Of a DNA stretch of 64,000 nucleotides, positions 8,665 through 17,197 are shown piece by piece. Position 1 is the stretch's first letter. Every line of letters starts with the position of its first letter. The position numbers were made by a program, and so were the translations under genes. Under the pieces are notes generated by a model. It was not told the origin of the DNA and did no database searches. It saw only the letters and a list, made by a program, of their open reading frames with translations. This DNA is from JAYQKL01 sp038142705 (GTDB lineage Bacteria; Pseudomonadota; Alphaproteobacteria; RS24), in contig OZ244224.1 in the NCBI GenBank assembly GCA_965217015.1, forward strand, positions 1,736,001 through 1,800,000. Direction: 5' to 3'.

Positions 8665-10170
8665 ATGAGTGAGCATTTTTCGGTAAAACCCTATGCGGAT
8701 GTTGAGAATTTTGCCGCGCATACAGATGTAATTGTCTGCGGATTTGGTGGCGCGGGTGGCAGTGCTGGGCTGGAGGCCGCGCGCGCGGGTGCGCAGGTTA
8801 TTTTATTTGAGCGCGCAAGCGGGTCGGGCGGCTCTACCGGATTATCAAGTTGTGAAATGTATCTTGGCGGGTCAGGCGGCACGAAATTACAAAAAGATTT
8901 GGGGTTTGAAGATAGCACTGAAAACATGATTGCTTATCTGGAAACCGCGCTTGGCGAGCGTGGGGACGCTGAAAAAATTAAGCTCTATGCCGAGGGTGCT
9001 GCCGACCATTTTGACTGGGTTGAAAGCCTCGGCGTCACCTATAAGCGCGCAGTGATGATGGGGCGTGATGTGGTGCCGCTCACAGATGAATCGCTGCTGT
9101 TTACAGGCAATGAGCGCACGCTGGAATTTGCTGAAAAAGCTGACCCCGTGCCGCGTGGGCATTTACCTTCGCATGAGGGTGATTTTGGCGGACGCATTTT
9201 TATGGACGCGCTGACGGAGGCGGTCACAGCGGCGGGTGTTGATGTGCATTATGACAGCCGTGTCATGCATCTTTTGGTGCAAGATGATGGTCGGGTCGCA
9301 GGTGTGGGTGTGCGCGAAGATAATCAGATGCGTTATTATGGTGCGCGCCGCGGTGTTGTTCTTGCTTCTGGCGGATTTATTATGAATCAAGAAATGACGC
9401 GCCGCTATTTGCCAGAAGTGCATCAATGGGCGACACCTTATGGTAATCCTTATGATATGGGTGATGGGATTCAGCTCGGCATGGCAGCTGGTGGGCGCGT
9501 AATCAATATGGACGAGGCGTTTTTATCTTTCCCGCTTTACCCACCTGCCAACCTCACCCATGGTATTTTAGTGAATATGCGCGGCGAGCGTTATGTGAAT
9601 GAAGATGCCTATTTGGCGCGGCTTGGGCATTTCTCAAGCCTACAGCCTGAGCAAAAAGTCTATTTGTTGGTTGACCAAGATGATTATGACCACCCAATGT
9701 ATATAGAGCGTCTGGATATGGTGGCTGTGGGCGAAACCATTGAAGAGGTTGCGCAAGAGGCAGGGTTTTTCCCAGCTGGTGCGCTGGAAGAAACAGTTGC
9801 CTATTTTAACCGCTTTGCCGAGCAGGGTGAGGACCCGAAATTCCATAAAGCCAAAGAATGGCTGAAACCTCTGCGTGCCAAACCCTTTGCGCTGTTGGAT
9901 CTTTCTTTTGAAAATCAAACCGCTGTGATTATGCCAGGCACGAAAGGGCCGCTGACTTTTTCTTTGGGCGGGTTGGATACGCTCCCCTCTGGGGAGGTGA
10001 AACATGTGAGTGGAGGTGTTGTGCCAGGCCTGTTTGCAGCCGGGCGCGCGACGGCTGGCTTGCCACGCACGGGCAAAGGTTACTCAAGCGGTATGTCTGT
10101 TGGCGATGCTACATTTTTTGGCCGCCGCGCCGGACAAAGCGCAGCGGCCTCAAACCCGATAAAAGCGTAA
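8665..10170 (+). CDS. FAD-dependent dehydrogenase, KstD / fumarate-reductase flavoprotein superfamily
   Basis: This 501-residue flavoprotein has an N-terminal FAD-binding VIVCGFGGAGGSAGLEAA motif (about residues 24-41), an LASGGF segment midway, and a C-terminal GLFAAGRATAG...GYSSGMSVGDA region that closes the FAD site. The architecture is shared by 3-ketosteroid Δ1-dehydrogenases, fumarate/urocanate reductases and related enzymes. Assignment to steroid dehydrogenation rests on neighbourhood (P450, Rieske oxygenase, BVMO, thiolase-like protein) and is inference. No signal peptide or heme motif is seen, which argues against a periplasmic fumarate reductase. The start has a GTGAGGG site seven bases before ATG. 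It is convergent with the TonB receptor gene, eight bases apart. Confidence 0.8.
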   Translation: MSEHFSVKPYADVENFAAHTDVIVCGFGGAGGSAGLEAARAGAQVILFERASGSGGSTGLSSCEMYLGGSGGTKLQKDLGFEDSTENMIAYLETALGERGDAEKIKLYAEGAADHFDWVESLGVTYKRAVMMGRDVVPLTDESLLFTGNERTLEFAEKADPVPRGHLPSHEGDFGGRIFMDALTEAVTAAGVDVHYDSRVMHLLVQDDGRVAGVGVREDNQMRYYGARRGVVLASGGFIMNQEMTRRYLPEVHQWATPYGNPYDMGDGIQLGMAAGGRVINMDEAFLSFPLYPPANLTHGILVNMRGERYVNEDAYLARLGHFSSLQPEQKVYLLVDQDDYDHPMYIERLDMVAVGETIEEVAQEAGFFPAGALEETVAYFNRFAEQGEDPKFHKAKEWLKPLRAKPFALLDLSFENQTAVIMPGTKGPLTFSLGGLDTLPSGEVKHVSGGVVPGLFAAGRATAGLPRTGKGYSSGMSVGDATFFGRRAGQSAAASNPIKA

Positions 10171-10177
10171 GCCCTAC

Positions 10178-12232
10178 CTAAAACGCATATAAAAGCGTGA
10201 GGCTTAAATCGCGCCCTGCTTGCGGGGCGAGATCTTTCAAATCACTGCTATGATGGCGGATTTCCTCATCGGTTAAATTTTCCGCCGCAAAGCTAAGCGT
10301 CAACCCATCGACCTGTGGCGGTGTCCAATCAACTGAAACATCAAGCTTCTCATAGCCATCTGTTTTCAATTCACGCGGCGCTAAACGGTCTTGGTCATCA
10401 ACCAAATGCACCCGTAAATTCATGCTGATGCTTGACCAATCCAGATGCGCGTCCCAAACCAATTTTTGGGCAGGAATGGCCCGAATCGGGGCGCCATCAT
10501 CGCGTGTGCCGCGCAACTGGCTAAAGCCAATTTCATTCACGAGCTTTGCGTCCTTTGCCCACCGCCATGTTGTTTCATGTTGCAGACTGATTTCAAAGCC
10601 TTCTAGCTCCGCATCTTGCTGGCGATAGGCATAGCTATCACGACCATCAATCTGTGTCGCTAAACGCTCAAGATAGATAAAATCCTGATAGTCAGTCCGA
10701 TAGGCAGAAAGCGAGACAGACAAATCACCAAAATTCTGGCGATAATAAACCTCGCTGGTAAAAGCGTTTTCTATTTCTAGGCTCGTATCGCCGGTTTCAT
10801 GCCGCCGCGCCGCCGCATGCACACCATTTGCATAAAGCTCTGTCGGGGCTGGGGCGCGTTCATTTGCCGATAGGGAAACCCCCAATAGGCTTTGCTCCGA
10901 TGGTTGATAGCCAAACCCAAATGAGGCGCTGACCATATCATCGCTGCGGCTATGGGTTGGACTGTTGACATCTTGCTGGTCAAACCGCAAGCCAGTCTCG
11001 GCAATCCAATTTTGCCATTCGCCACGCCATAAATGGTAAAGGCTCATCACATCATGATTGGTTGACGGCAAAAACGCTTCTGCGCCGCGGGTGGACAAAT
11101 CTGTTTCCCGCCAGCTTACGCCAAAGAGGCCAAGCCCATTAACATCCATATCGCCCAATTCCAGTTTGGCTTCCATCATTTCCTGGTCAAATTCTGTGCC
11201 AATTTCAGCGCCTTCAAGCTCTTGATGCTCATAGTCCACCATTGTCACATCAAATTGAAATGTTTCGAGCCGACCTTGCAAATTGCCATTTAAGCGCGCG
11301 CGGAAAGTTTCCTTTTCAAAGTTAACGCGCACCGCGCCTTCCTCTTCATGGTCATCATCATGGCCATCATCGTGGTCATCATCATGGTGTTCTTCATGAC
11401 TGTGGCCGACAACCCCATAGCTCGTGTCCTGCAAATTCGTCATAATGGTAAGGCGTAAATTATCATCACCAAATTGACCAGCCAGTGAATAGGATTCCTG
11501 GTCCACCCATGAATTGTCCAATTCTTGAGCGCCGCCTTCAGCTGTTTCACCTTCTTCTTGAAGTTGGTAAAAGCTTTCCGCGCCGCTGGGGATTTCCATA
11601 TTATCTTTATCGAGATGGAAAGCTGAAGCTGAAATCGATAACCGACCACTATTTTGGCGGGCAAAGAAACCGCCAAAAAGACTATCCGCCGCATCGCCAT
11701 ATCCACTGGTCACAAACCCGCCTGTTGGCATGTTCTGCGATAAATGGCGATTATACATATTCACGACGCCTGTATTTGTAAAAGGGCCAAAACGCAATGT
11801 GCTGGCGCCTTTTAATAATTCGGCGCGGTCAAAATCAACCAGAGATAATGCATTGGCATGGTCGCCGGCGGTGCTTGAAATATCACCCTGCATTAAATCA
11901 TTTTCTAAAACCGCAATGCGGTAACCGCCCAGCCCCCGAATGACAGGTCGTCCAACCGCTGCCCCGTAAGAGGCTTGGTCAACGCCTGGCAAATGGTCTA
12001 TGAGCTGACCAATATTGGCCGATATTTTGGTATGAATATCCGACTCGCTGATGAGGTTGGTGGTTGAAATAAGGTCAGACTGTTGGCTGCCATAAGGGCT
12101 GCTTCTGACAATAATTTCTTCAAATAAAAGTGTGTCGTTTTTTTGCGCTTCTGTTTGTGCTTTAGCCATTGGCAGGTTTGCGCATAGTGATATAGAACCA
12201 GCCAGCATGGCCGTTTTGAGATGCTGTCGCAT
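10178..12232 (-). CDS. TonB-dependent outer-membrane receptor, zinc-type (ZnuD-like)
   Basis: This 684-residue TonB-dependent receptor begins with a signal peptide ending MAKAQ, then a plug domain (ISESDIHTKISANIGQLIDH, VIRGLGGYRIAVLEND) and a beta-barrel ending in LTLLYAF with the terminal Phe of outer-membrane proteins. An extracellular loop around residues 276-298 is extremely rich in His and Asp (HSHEEHHDDDHDD and following), the hallmark of receptors that capture zinc, as in the ZnuD family. The preceding small gene on the same strand is probably its partner. The ribosome binding site AGGAGA is well placed. Zinc (or another divalent metal) specificity is inferred from the loop. Confidence 0.88.
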   Translation of the reverse strand: MRQHLKTAMLAGSISLCANLPMAKAQTEAQKNDTLLFEEIIVRSSPYGSQQSDLISTTNLISESDIHTKISANIGQLIDHLPGVDQASYGAAVGRPVIRGLGGYRIAVLENDLMQGDISSTAGDHANALSLVDFDRAELLKGASTLRFGPFTNTGVVNMYNRHLSQNMPTGGFVTSGYGDAADSLFGGFFARQNSGRLSISASAFHLDKDNMEIPSGAESFYQLQEEGETAEGGAQELDNSWVDQESYSLAGQFGDDNLRLTIMTNLQDTSYGVVGHSHEEHHDDDHDDGHDDDHEEEGAVRVNFEKETFRARLNGNLQGRLETFQFDVTMVDYEHQELEGAEIGTEFDQEMMEAKLELGDMDVNGLGLFGVSWRETDLSTRGAEAFLPSTNHDVMSLYHLWRGEWQNWIAETGLRFDQQDVNSPTHSRSDDMVSASFGFGYQPSEQSLLGVSLSANERAPAPTELYANGVHAAARRHETGDTSLEIENAFTSEVYYRQNFGDLSVSLSAYRTDYQDFIYLERLATQIDGRDSYAYRQQDAELEGFEISLQHETTWRWAKDAKLVNEIGFSQLRGTRDDGAPIRAIPAQKLVWDAHLDWSSISMNLRVHLVDDQDRLAPRELKTDGYEKLDVSVDWTPPQVDGLTLSFAAENLTDEEIRHHSSDLKDLAPQAGRDLSLTLLYAF

Positions 12233-12269
12233 AATTGTCTCCTGAATAGAATAAAAATATTTTTAGGGT

Positions 12270-12611
12270 TCAGGAGTAAGTTGGCGGGGCGCGGGCTGAA
12301 AAGCCTGCATTATATTGGCTGATTAAATACGCCGCAAATTTAAGGTCATGATGGGCGTTTTCCGGCGCAGGCTCGGTTGTATGAATGGGAGTTGGAAGAA
12401 GTGTTTCAGCTGTTTTTTGTAATACACAGGCACTATCATGCTGTAGCTCTTGATTTTCCGGTGCGGGCGAGGGGGCATCGGTCTGCTCGTAAGCCAAATG
12501 TGGCTCATGATACGCCCCAATCTGGTGCTGCGTGATGTGCAAATAGCCCGCCAATAACACGAAAACGGCAATCAAAACGCCTATTTTGTGCGGGCTATAG
12601 GGGGCTGTCAT
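12270..12611 (-). CDS. Small membrane-anchored His-containing protein upstream of the zinc-type receptor
   Basis: This protein of about 113 residues has one N-terminal hydrophobic segment (IGVLIAVFVLLAGYLHI) followed by a His-, Glu- and Pro-rich soluble part and a C terminus ending ARAPPTYS. The layout, with a membrane anchor, scattered histidines, one Cys and a terminal RAPP-like motif, recalls DUF2946-type small proteins often found next to metal TonB receptors; the match is by eye. It lies 37 bases upstream of the receptor gene on the same strand and should be co-transcribed. I prefer the ATG at 12611 over the one at 12632, because a promoter-like element ends close to 12634. A role in metal binding or sensing is inference. 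Confidence 0.6.
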   Translation of the reverse strand: MTAPYSPHKIGVLIAVFVLLAGYLHITQHQIGAYHEPHLAYEQTDAPSPAPENQELQHDSACVLQKTAETLLPTPIHTTEPAPENAHHDLKFAAYLISQYNAGFSARAPPTYS

Positions 12612-12640
12612 TTTTTTTCTTAAGCACTTCATGTCGCGAT

Positions 12641-12668
12641 ACTATAAACCGCTTCCCGTAAGGCGCAA
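12641..12668 (-). promoter_or_regulatory. Candidate sigma-70 promoter for the metal-receptor pair
   Basis: On the minus strand TTGCGC (12668-12663) and TATAGT (12646-12641) are separated by 16 bases, about 30 bases upstream of the small gene's ATG at 12611. The -10 matches consensus at five of six positions and the -35 at four. No convincing Zur palindrome was found around it. Confidence 0.4.
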
Positions 12669-12751
12669 GAAAATTGTTGAGACGGCGCGGGCTTTTGGTT
12701 AGATGTGGGGCATCATATGAAGCCTGTTATAACCAGAATAGAGAGAAACAG

Positions 12752-13156
12752 ATGATTGGAAGATTGAACCATGTTGGCGTGGCGACGCCATCGATTGATG
12801 AGAGTGTAAAATTATATCGCGACAAATTAGGCGCGACCAAAATTGGTGAAAAATTTGCGATGGAAGAGCAGGGCGTTTGGGTTTGTTTTGTGGACTTGCC
12901 CAATTCGCAAATTGAACTGATAGAGCCGATAGACGAGACCAGCACGATTACAAATTTCCTGAAGCAAAACCCCGCTGGTGGGCAACATCATGTGTGTTAT
13001 GAAGTTGATGATTTGCTCGCTGCGCGTGACGACATGCAGGCCAAAGGGGTGCGGGTTTTAGGTGAGCCGCGCATTGGAGCGCATGGCACGCCGATTATTT
13101 TTCTGCACCCGAAAGATATGGGCGGTGTGTTGATTGAGCTGATGCAAAAGCCATAA
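12752..13156 (+). CDS. mce: Methylmalonyl-CoA epimerase
   Basis: This 134-residue protein of the vicinal-oxygen-chelate fold interconverts the (S) and (R) forms of methylmalonyl-CoA between propionyl-CoA carboxylase and methylmalonyl-CoA mutase. It has the family features IGRLNHVGVATPSI at the N terminus (first metal His), SQIELIEPI, a GGQHHVCYEVDD stretch with the second metal His, and FLHPKDMGGVLIELMQ with the metal Glu. The start at 12752 fits the conserved N terminus and follows a GAGAGAAACAG stretch; a longer frame from 12674 adds an unrelated leader. The gene stands alone, without mutase or carboxylase genes nearby. Propionyl-CoA is an end product of sterol side-chain or odd-chain lipid breakdown, which suits the neighbourhood. 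Confidence 0.92.
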   Translation: MIGRLNHVGVATPSIDESVKLYRDKLGATKIGEKFAMEEQGVWVCFVDLPNSQIELIEPIDETSTITNFLKQNPAGGQHHVCYEVDDLLAARDDMQAKGVRVLGEPRIGAHGTPIIFLHPKDMGGVLIELMQKP

Positions 13157-13172
13157 AGTGAATGCGGCCAGC

Positions 13173-15548
13173 TTATTTATTTTTCCAGTCTGGTTTTTGT
13201 TTCAGCATAAAAGCGGTCAAACCAGCCTGTAAATCTTCTGAAATAGCCACTTTAATCAGCGCATGAGAGGGCTGTTTGAGCGCGTCCACCGGATCGGCGT
13301 AATGCGCGCCCGCTTGCATGGCTTGTAAAGACGCCGCCACTGCACTTGGGCTGACCGCGCAAATCGCTTCAGCTAATTCACGCGCCGCGGGCATGGCCGC
13401 GCCTGCCTCGGCTTTGACATTGACCAGACCATAATGGCAGGCCTCATCAATTTTCATGGCACGGCCTGTTAAAATCATTTCATTGGCAATTTGTGCGGGC
13501 AATTTTTGTGGCAATCTAAAAATACCGCCAGCACCCGCGATTAACCCTGTTTTGACCTCAGGCAAAGCAAATTGCGCATTGGCATCAGCGACAATCAAAT
13601 CGCAGGCCAGCGCAATTTCTAAACCGCCGCCAAAAGCAAACCCGTTCACGGCGGCGATAACGGGCTTGGTGCGGTTTTGTCGATGCGTTAGACCGCCAAA
13701 GCCTGTCTCGGGTATCCAGATTGGGTTGCCGCTGGCCATATATTTCAAATCATTGCCGGCTGAAAAGGCTTTATCGCCCGCACCCGTGATGATAGCGACC
13801 CAAAGCGAGCGGTCTTGTTCATATAAATCAAAAATCTGCTCTAATTCAAAATTGGCTTCAGGGGTGAGGCTGTTGCGGGCTTCAGGCCGATTGATGGTCA
13901 CTTCTAAAATATGGCCATGGCGCGTGACCTCACAAAATTCAAAAGCGGCGTCTAGGCTATGGGCGATTTTTGGCATCAGCGCGCGGGTGGTTTCGGGCGC
14001 GAAGCTAAACCGATTGCCTGGCCCTTTGCTGGTCACATAAATCTCTTTATCCAATGGGTCCGCCGCGGCGTTATCATCAAACATCTGCGCAAGAGTTGTT
14101 TTATCCGCACGGTCTGTCACACCAATAAACCGCTTATCATCTCCCAGCCGCCCCAGCACAAAACCACGCACCGGCCCTTTGCGATTATATTCAACCGCAT
14201 AGGTTTCAATCCGCGCACGCCCATCAGCATAGGCCGTCACTTCTGGTGCGTGTTGAGCATCAATTAAGTGCTGCAGCTTGGCTGTATCGGCCTCTTGCCA
14301 GCCATTGTCCGGCGGCTGCGTGCTGTAAATACCAACACTGTGTTTGGACAAAAACCCGCCATTTGCACCAACCAGCCCATAGGCGTTTTGCGTCTGTCGC
14401 AATTTTTGCACCATATTCACAATCGCATGCATGGCATAATTATTGCCCGGCCCGCCAAAAAATGGCAGCCCGCCTGTGACCGTCAATCCGCGTGGGTCAT
14501 TAGTGGCAATGCCTAAAGCCTCGCAGGCCACAAAAACCGCCAGCGGAAAGCAGCTGTAAAGATCCATAAAATGAATCGCCTCTGGCGCCAGCGCAGCCGC
14601 TTCAAAGACCCCATCATAGGCTGCTTGCATGGCAACAGATTTTCCTAAATCAGCGCGCTGGCTCAGGGTTTTTTCAACTGTGTCGCTGCCCGCTACCGGA
14701 TAGACATAATGCGTGCGCGCAATGCCAAAATTTTTTGCAGCTGTCTCGCTCATCAACAAAACCGCCGCCCCCAGATTAACGCCATCTTTGGCGGTCATGG
14801 CGCGGGAGTATAAATCGGTAATGGCGTTGTTCTCAGGCGTGATGGTGACAATTTCCTGTGCCGTCATGGCTTGTGGGAACATGGCGCAAGGGTGGTCGGC
14901 TGCAACTTTGGCAAATTGTTCAAACAAAGCCGCACATTCAGCGCGATAAGCAGCGCGGCTCAACCCTAAACGGTGGCGGCGGCTATTTTCCATAGCTGTG
15001 TAAATGGCAGGTATATTGATGAATTCGTTCAAAAACTGCCCTTCATCTAATGTTTCTGCAATCCCTGCATCGCGGTCCTCAAACGGGTCAGTACTGGGCT
15101 CGCGCCAGTCCGCCGTATGACCTGCTTTGAGCAAAGCCTTTTGATTGGCCAATGCTTCGCCGCCGACCAGCAAGACCACCTCATGCTGGCCTTGAGTGAT
15201 TTTGCAGGCAAATTCATTGACTAATGCTTGCGGGGTTTGTCCGCCGCTGGTTGCATAAATAGCGTGTTGGGGGTCTATGCCCAATCGTTTGGCAATGGCT
15301 CTCGGATAGTTTTCAGGGTCACCAAATGGGCTTTTTAAAGGTGCGCCAGAATCAGAGAAACAGCGCACAACCGCCAGCGTATCAATCGCGTCGCTAATTT
15401 TTTCTAAATCCGCTGTGTCAGAACCAGCATCTGCCAGCGCCTTTTGCGCGGCTTGCGTCATAAGCGAGACGGGCGCTTGCGCCTGTGCCAAATCTTCTGG
15501 CACGGGTTGCATGATTTCACCAATTCCAACAATGACAGGCTGTGCCAT
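13173..15548 (-). CDS. Fusion protein: thiolase-like (TLP1-type) domain plus enoyl-CoA hydratase
   Basis: One uninterrupted frame of 791 residues joins two enzymes. Residues 1 to about 510 resemble SCP2/TLP1-type thiolase-like proteins: MAQPVIVGIGE start, YATSGGQTPQ at the usual nucleophile position (no Cys where NxxC is expected), DLYSCFP, GGLPFFGGPGNNYAMHA, GANGGFLSKHSVG and an OB-like extension. Residues from about 530 form a crotonase domain with AFSAGNDLKYM for the oxyanion hole, GGGLEIALACDL and PEVKTGLIAGAGG. Both glutamates used by hydratases are present, so this half looks active. The start at 15548 fits the family; longer frames to 15620 do not. The protein would couple hydration with a CoA-ester handling domain in beta-oxidation-like breakdown. 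It is convergent with mce and divergent from the BVMO gene. Confidence 0.85.
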   Translation of the reverse strand: MAQPVIVGIGEIMQPVPEDLAQAQAPVSLMTQAAQKALADAGSDTADLEKISDAIDTLAVVRCFSDSGAPLKSPFGDPENYPRAIAKRLGIDPQHAIYATSGGQTPQALVNEFACKITQGQHEVVLLVGGEALANQKALLKAGHTADWREPSTDPFEDRDAGIAETLDEGQFLNEFINIPAIYTAMENSRRHRLGLSRAAYRAECAALFEQFAKVAADHPCAMFPQAMTAQEIVTITPENNAITDLYSRAMTAKDGVNLGAAVLLMSETAAKNFGIARTHYVYPVAGSDTVEKTLSQRADLGKSVAMQAAYDGVFEAAALAPEAIHFMDLYSCFPLAVFVACEALGIATNDPRGLTVTGGLPFFGGPGNNYAMHAIVNMVQKLRQTQNAYGLVGANGGFLSKHSVGIYSTQPPDNGWQEADTAKLQHLIDAQHAPEVTAYADGRARIETYAVEYNRKGPVRGFVLGRLGDDKRFIGVTDRADKTTLAQMFDDNAAADPLDKEIYVTSKGPGNRFSFAPETTRALMPKIAHSLDAAFEFCEVTRHGHILEVTINRPEARNSLTPEANFELEQIFDLYEQDRSLWVAIITGAGDKAFSAGNDLKYMASGNPIWIPETGFGGLTHRQNRTKPVIAAVNGFAFGGGLEIALACDLIVADANAQFALPEVKTGLIAGAGGIFRLPQKLPAQIANEMILTGRAMKIDEACHYGLVNVKAEAGAAMPAARELAEAICAVSPSAVAASLQAMQAGAHYADPVDALKQPSHALIKVAISEDLQAGLTAFMLKQKPDWKNK

Positions 15549-15688
15549 ATTTTTTCCCCAAAAAAGCATCATAAGCGATGGCAGGGTTTGGCTCAATATA
15601 TGGTTTGTTTTATTTATCACTTTGGACGCATCAGGTTTACATCTGGTTTTTGATTGCTTAGTTTACGCATATTGGGGGTGTGCTTTTG

Positions 15689-17167
15689 ATGAAAGCTGAT
15701 TTCGAAACCATTATTGTCGGCACGGGTTTTGGTGGGCTGTGCATGGCGCATAAGCTTAAACAGGCTGGGCATGAGCATATTCTGGTGCTGGAAAAAGCCG
15801 ATGAAGTTGGCGGCACTTGGCGTGAAAACACCTATCCGGGCGCTGAGTGCGATATCCCTTCCGCGCTATATTCTTATTCCTTTGCGCCCAATCCGGCTTG
15901 GGATTTCAAATGGGCAAAACAACCGCAGATTTTTACCTATCTTAAAGATTTCGCGACTGATTATGATTTGCGCCGCCATATTCGTTTTGGGGTCGAGGTC
16001 ACTGCCGCGCAGTATCAGCCCGAGCAGGCTTTATGGCGCGTCACGACAAATCAAGGTGTGTTCACGGCGCGCTATTTTATCAGCGCGGTGGGGCAATTAC
16101 ATCACCCAAGCTGGCCGGATATTCAAGGTCGCGCGCGCTTTCAGGGCGCGGTGATGCATTCGGCAAAATGGGACCATAGCGTGCCACTTGCGGGGCAAAA
16201 TATCGGCGTGATTGGCTCAGCGGCCAGCGCCGTTCAATTGATACCGGAACTCGCACAACAAGCCCGCCATTTGACGGTTTACCAGCGTTCGCCCAATTGG
16301 GTGATTGATAAAGGTGACCGCCCTTATACGGCGATTGAAAAATCTTTGGCGCGGCGTTTCCCTGCGATTTTGAAATTATATCGGCTCGGCATTTGGTGCC
16401 TTGGGGAATATGTTATTTATCCGATTATTAAAGGTGCCAAATTAAGAGCAGCTTTGGCGCGGGCAAAAAATCGCTATGACATGAAAAAATATATTAAAGA
16501 CCCCGCCCTACAAAAAGCGCTTACGCCAGACTATCCGATTGGGGCTAAGCGGATTTTGTTTTCTGATAAATATTATCAGGCATTGGCGCGTGACAATGTG
16601 CAATTAGAAACCCACGCCATTCAGGAAATAAAATCTGACGGCATTGTTCTATCTGATGGGCGGCGCAATAAACATGATGTGCTGGTTTTCGCGACTGGGT
16701 TTTTGACCAATCCATTTTTACGCGGTTTGCATGTCACGGGCGCGCAGGGGCAAACACTGCAAGCACATTGGGCTGATGGCGCTTTTGCTTATCATGGGGT
16801 GATGACGGCGGGTTTTCCTAATTTATTTTTTCTTTATGGGCCTAACACCAATACAGGGCACACTTCTGTTGTGTCGCAATTGGAGCAGCAGGCAGATTAT
16901 ATTATTCAGCTGATACGCCACATAGACGCGCATGCGCGTGATGAAAAGGCCGTGCCATTTGTCGCTGTTTCTGCTGAGGCGGAGGCGCGATATAATCAGG
17001 AAATGCAGACGCGCCTTAACCAATTGGCTTGGGCAAAGATTGATGCCAGCTGGTATAAAGATGGCACGCGGATTACCAATAATTGGCCGGGCAATGCTTT
17101 GGAGTTCAAGCGGCGCCTTAAAACACCCATTTATAAAGATTATATCTGGGCGCCGCCGAAAACTTGA
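15689..17167 (+). CDS. Flavin-containing monooxygenase, Baeyer-Villiger type
   Basis: This 492-residue FAD/NADPH monooxygenase has the first Rossmann motif IIVGTGFGGLCMA at the N terminus, ADEVGGTWRENTYPGAECD, the fingerprint FQGAVMHSAKWDH (FxGxxxHxxxW), a second Rossmann motif GVIGSAASAVQ, and a C-terminal FATGFLTNPF segment. The fingerprint assigns it to Baeyer-Villiger/FMO-type enzymes, which insert oxygen next to a ketone to give esters or lactones. I chose the ATG at 15689 because GGGGGTG lies ten bases upstream; an in-frame GTG at 15680 is the alternative. It is divergent from the thiolase-like/hydratase fusion gene and convergent with the SDR gene. Ketone substrates of steroid or terpenoid type fit the context but are not shown. 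Confidence 0.88.
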   Translation: MKADFETIIVGTGFGGLCMAHKLKQAGHEHILVLEKADEVGGTWRENTYPGAECDIPSALYSYSFAPNPAWDFKWAKQPQIFTYLKDFATDYDLRRHIRFGVEVTAAQYQPEQALWRVTTNQGVFTARYFISAVGQLHHPSWPDIQGRARFQGAVMHSAKWDHSVPLAGQNIGVIGSAASAVQLIPELAQQARHLTVYQRSPNWVIDKGDRPYTAIEKSLARRFPAILKLYRLGIWCLGEYVIYPIIKGAKLRAALARAKNRYDMKKYIKDPALQKALTPDYPIGAKRILFSDKYYQALARDNVQLETHAIQEIKSDGIVLSDGRRNKHDVLVFATGFLTNPFLRGLHVTGAQGQTLQAHWADGAFAYHGVMTAGFPNLFFLYGPNTNTGHTSVVSQLEQQADYIIQLIRHIDAHARDEKAVPFVAVSAEAEARYNQEMQTRLNQLAWAKIDASWYKDGTRITNNWPGNALEFKRRLKTPIYKDYIWAPPKT

Positions 17168-17197
17168 AAGACCAAAAGCTGAAATATCTGATGCGGC

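Noticed and set aside
12611..12668. Zur box before the metal-receptor pair
   Set aside because: No palindrome close to known alphaproteobacterial Zur sites was found; only a sigma-70-like promoter is visible.
13456..14040. 194-codon plus-strand frame
   Set aside because: It is antisense to the hydratase half of the fusion gene; composition is shadow-like and there is no family match.
13173..15548. The fusion gene as an artefact of two separate genes
   Set aside because: The frame is continuous through the junction, with no stop, no start with a ribosome binding site and no frameshift at the domain border, so a true fusion is preferred.
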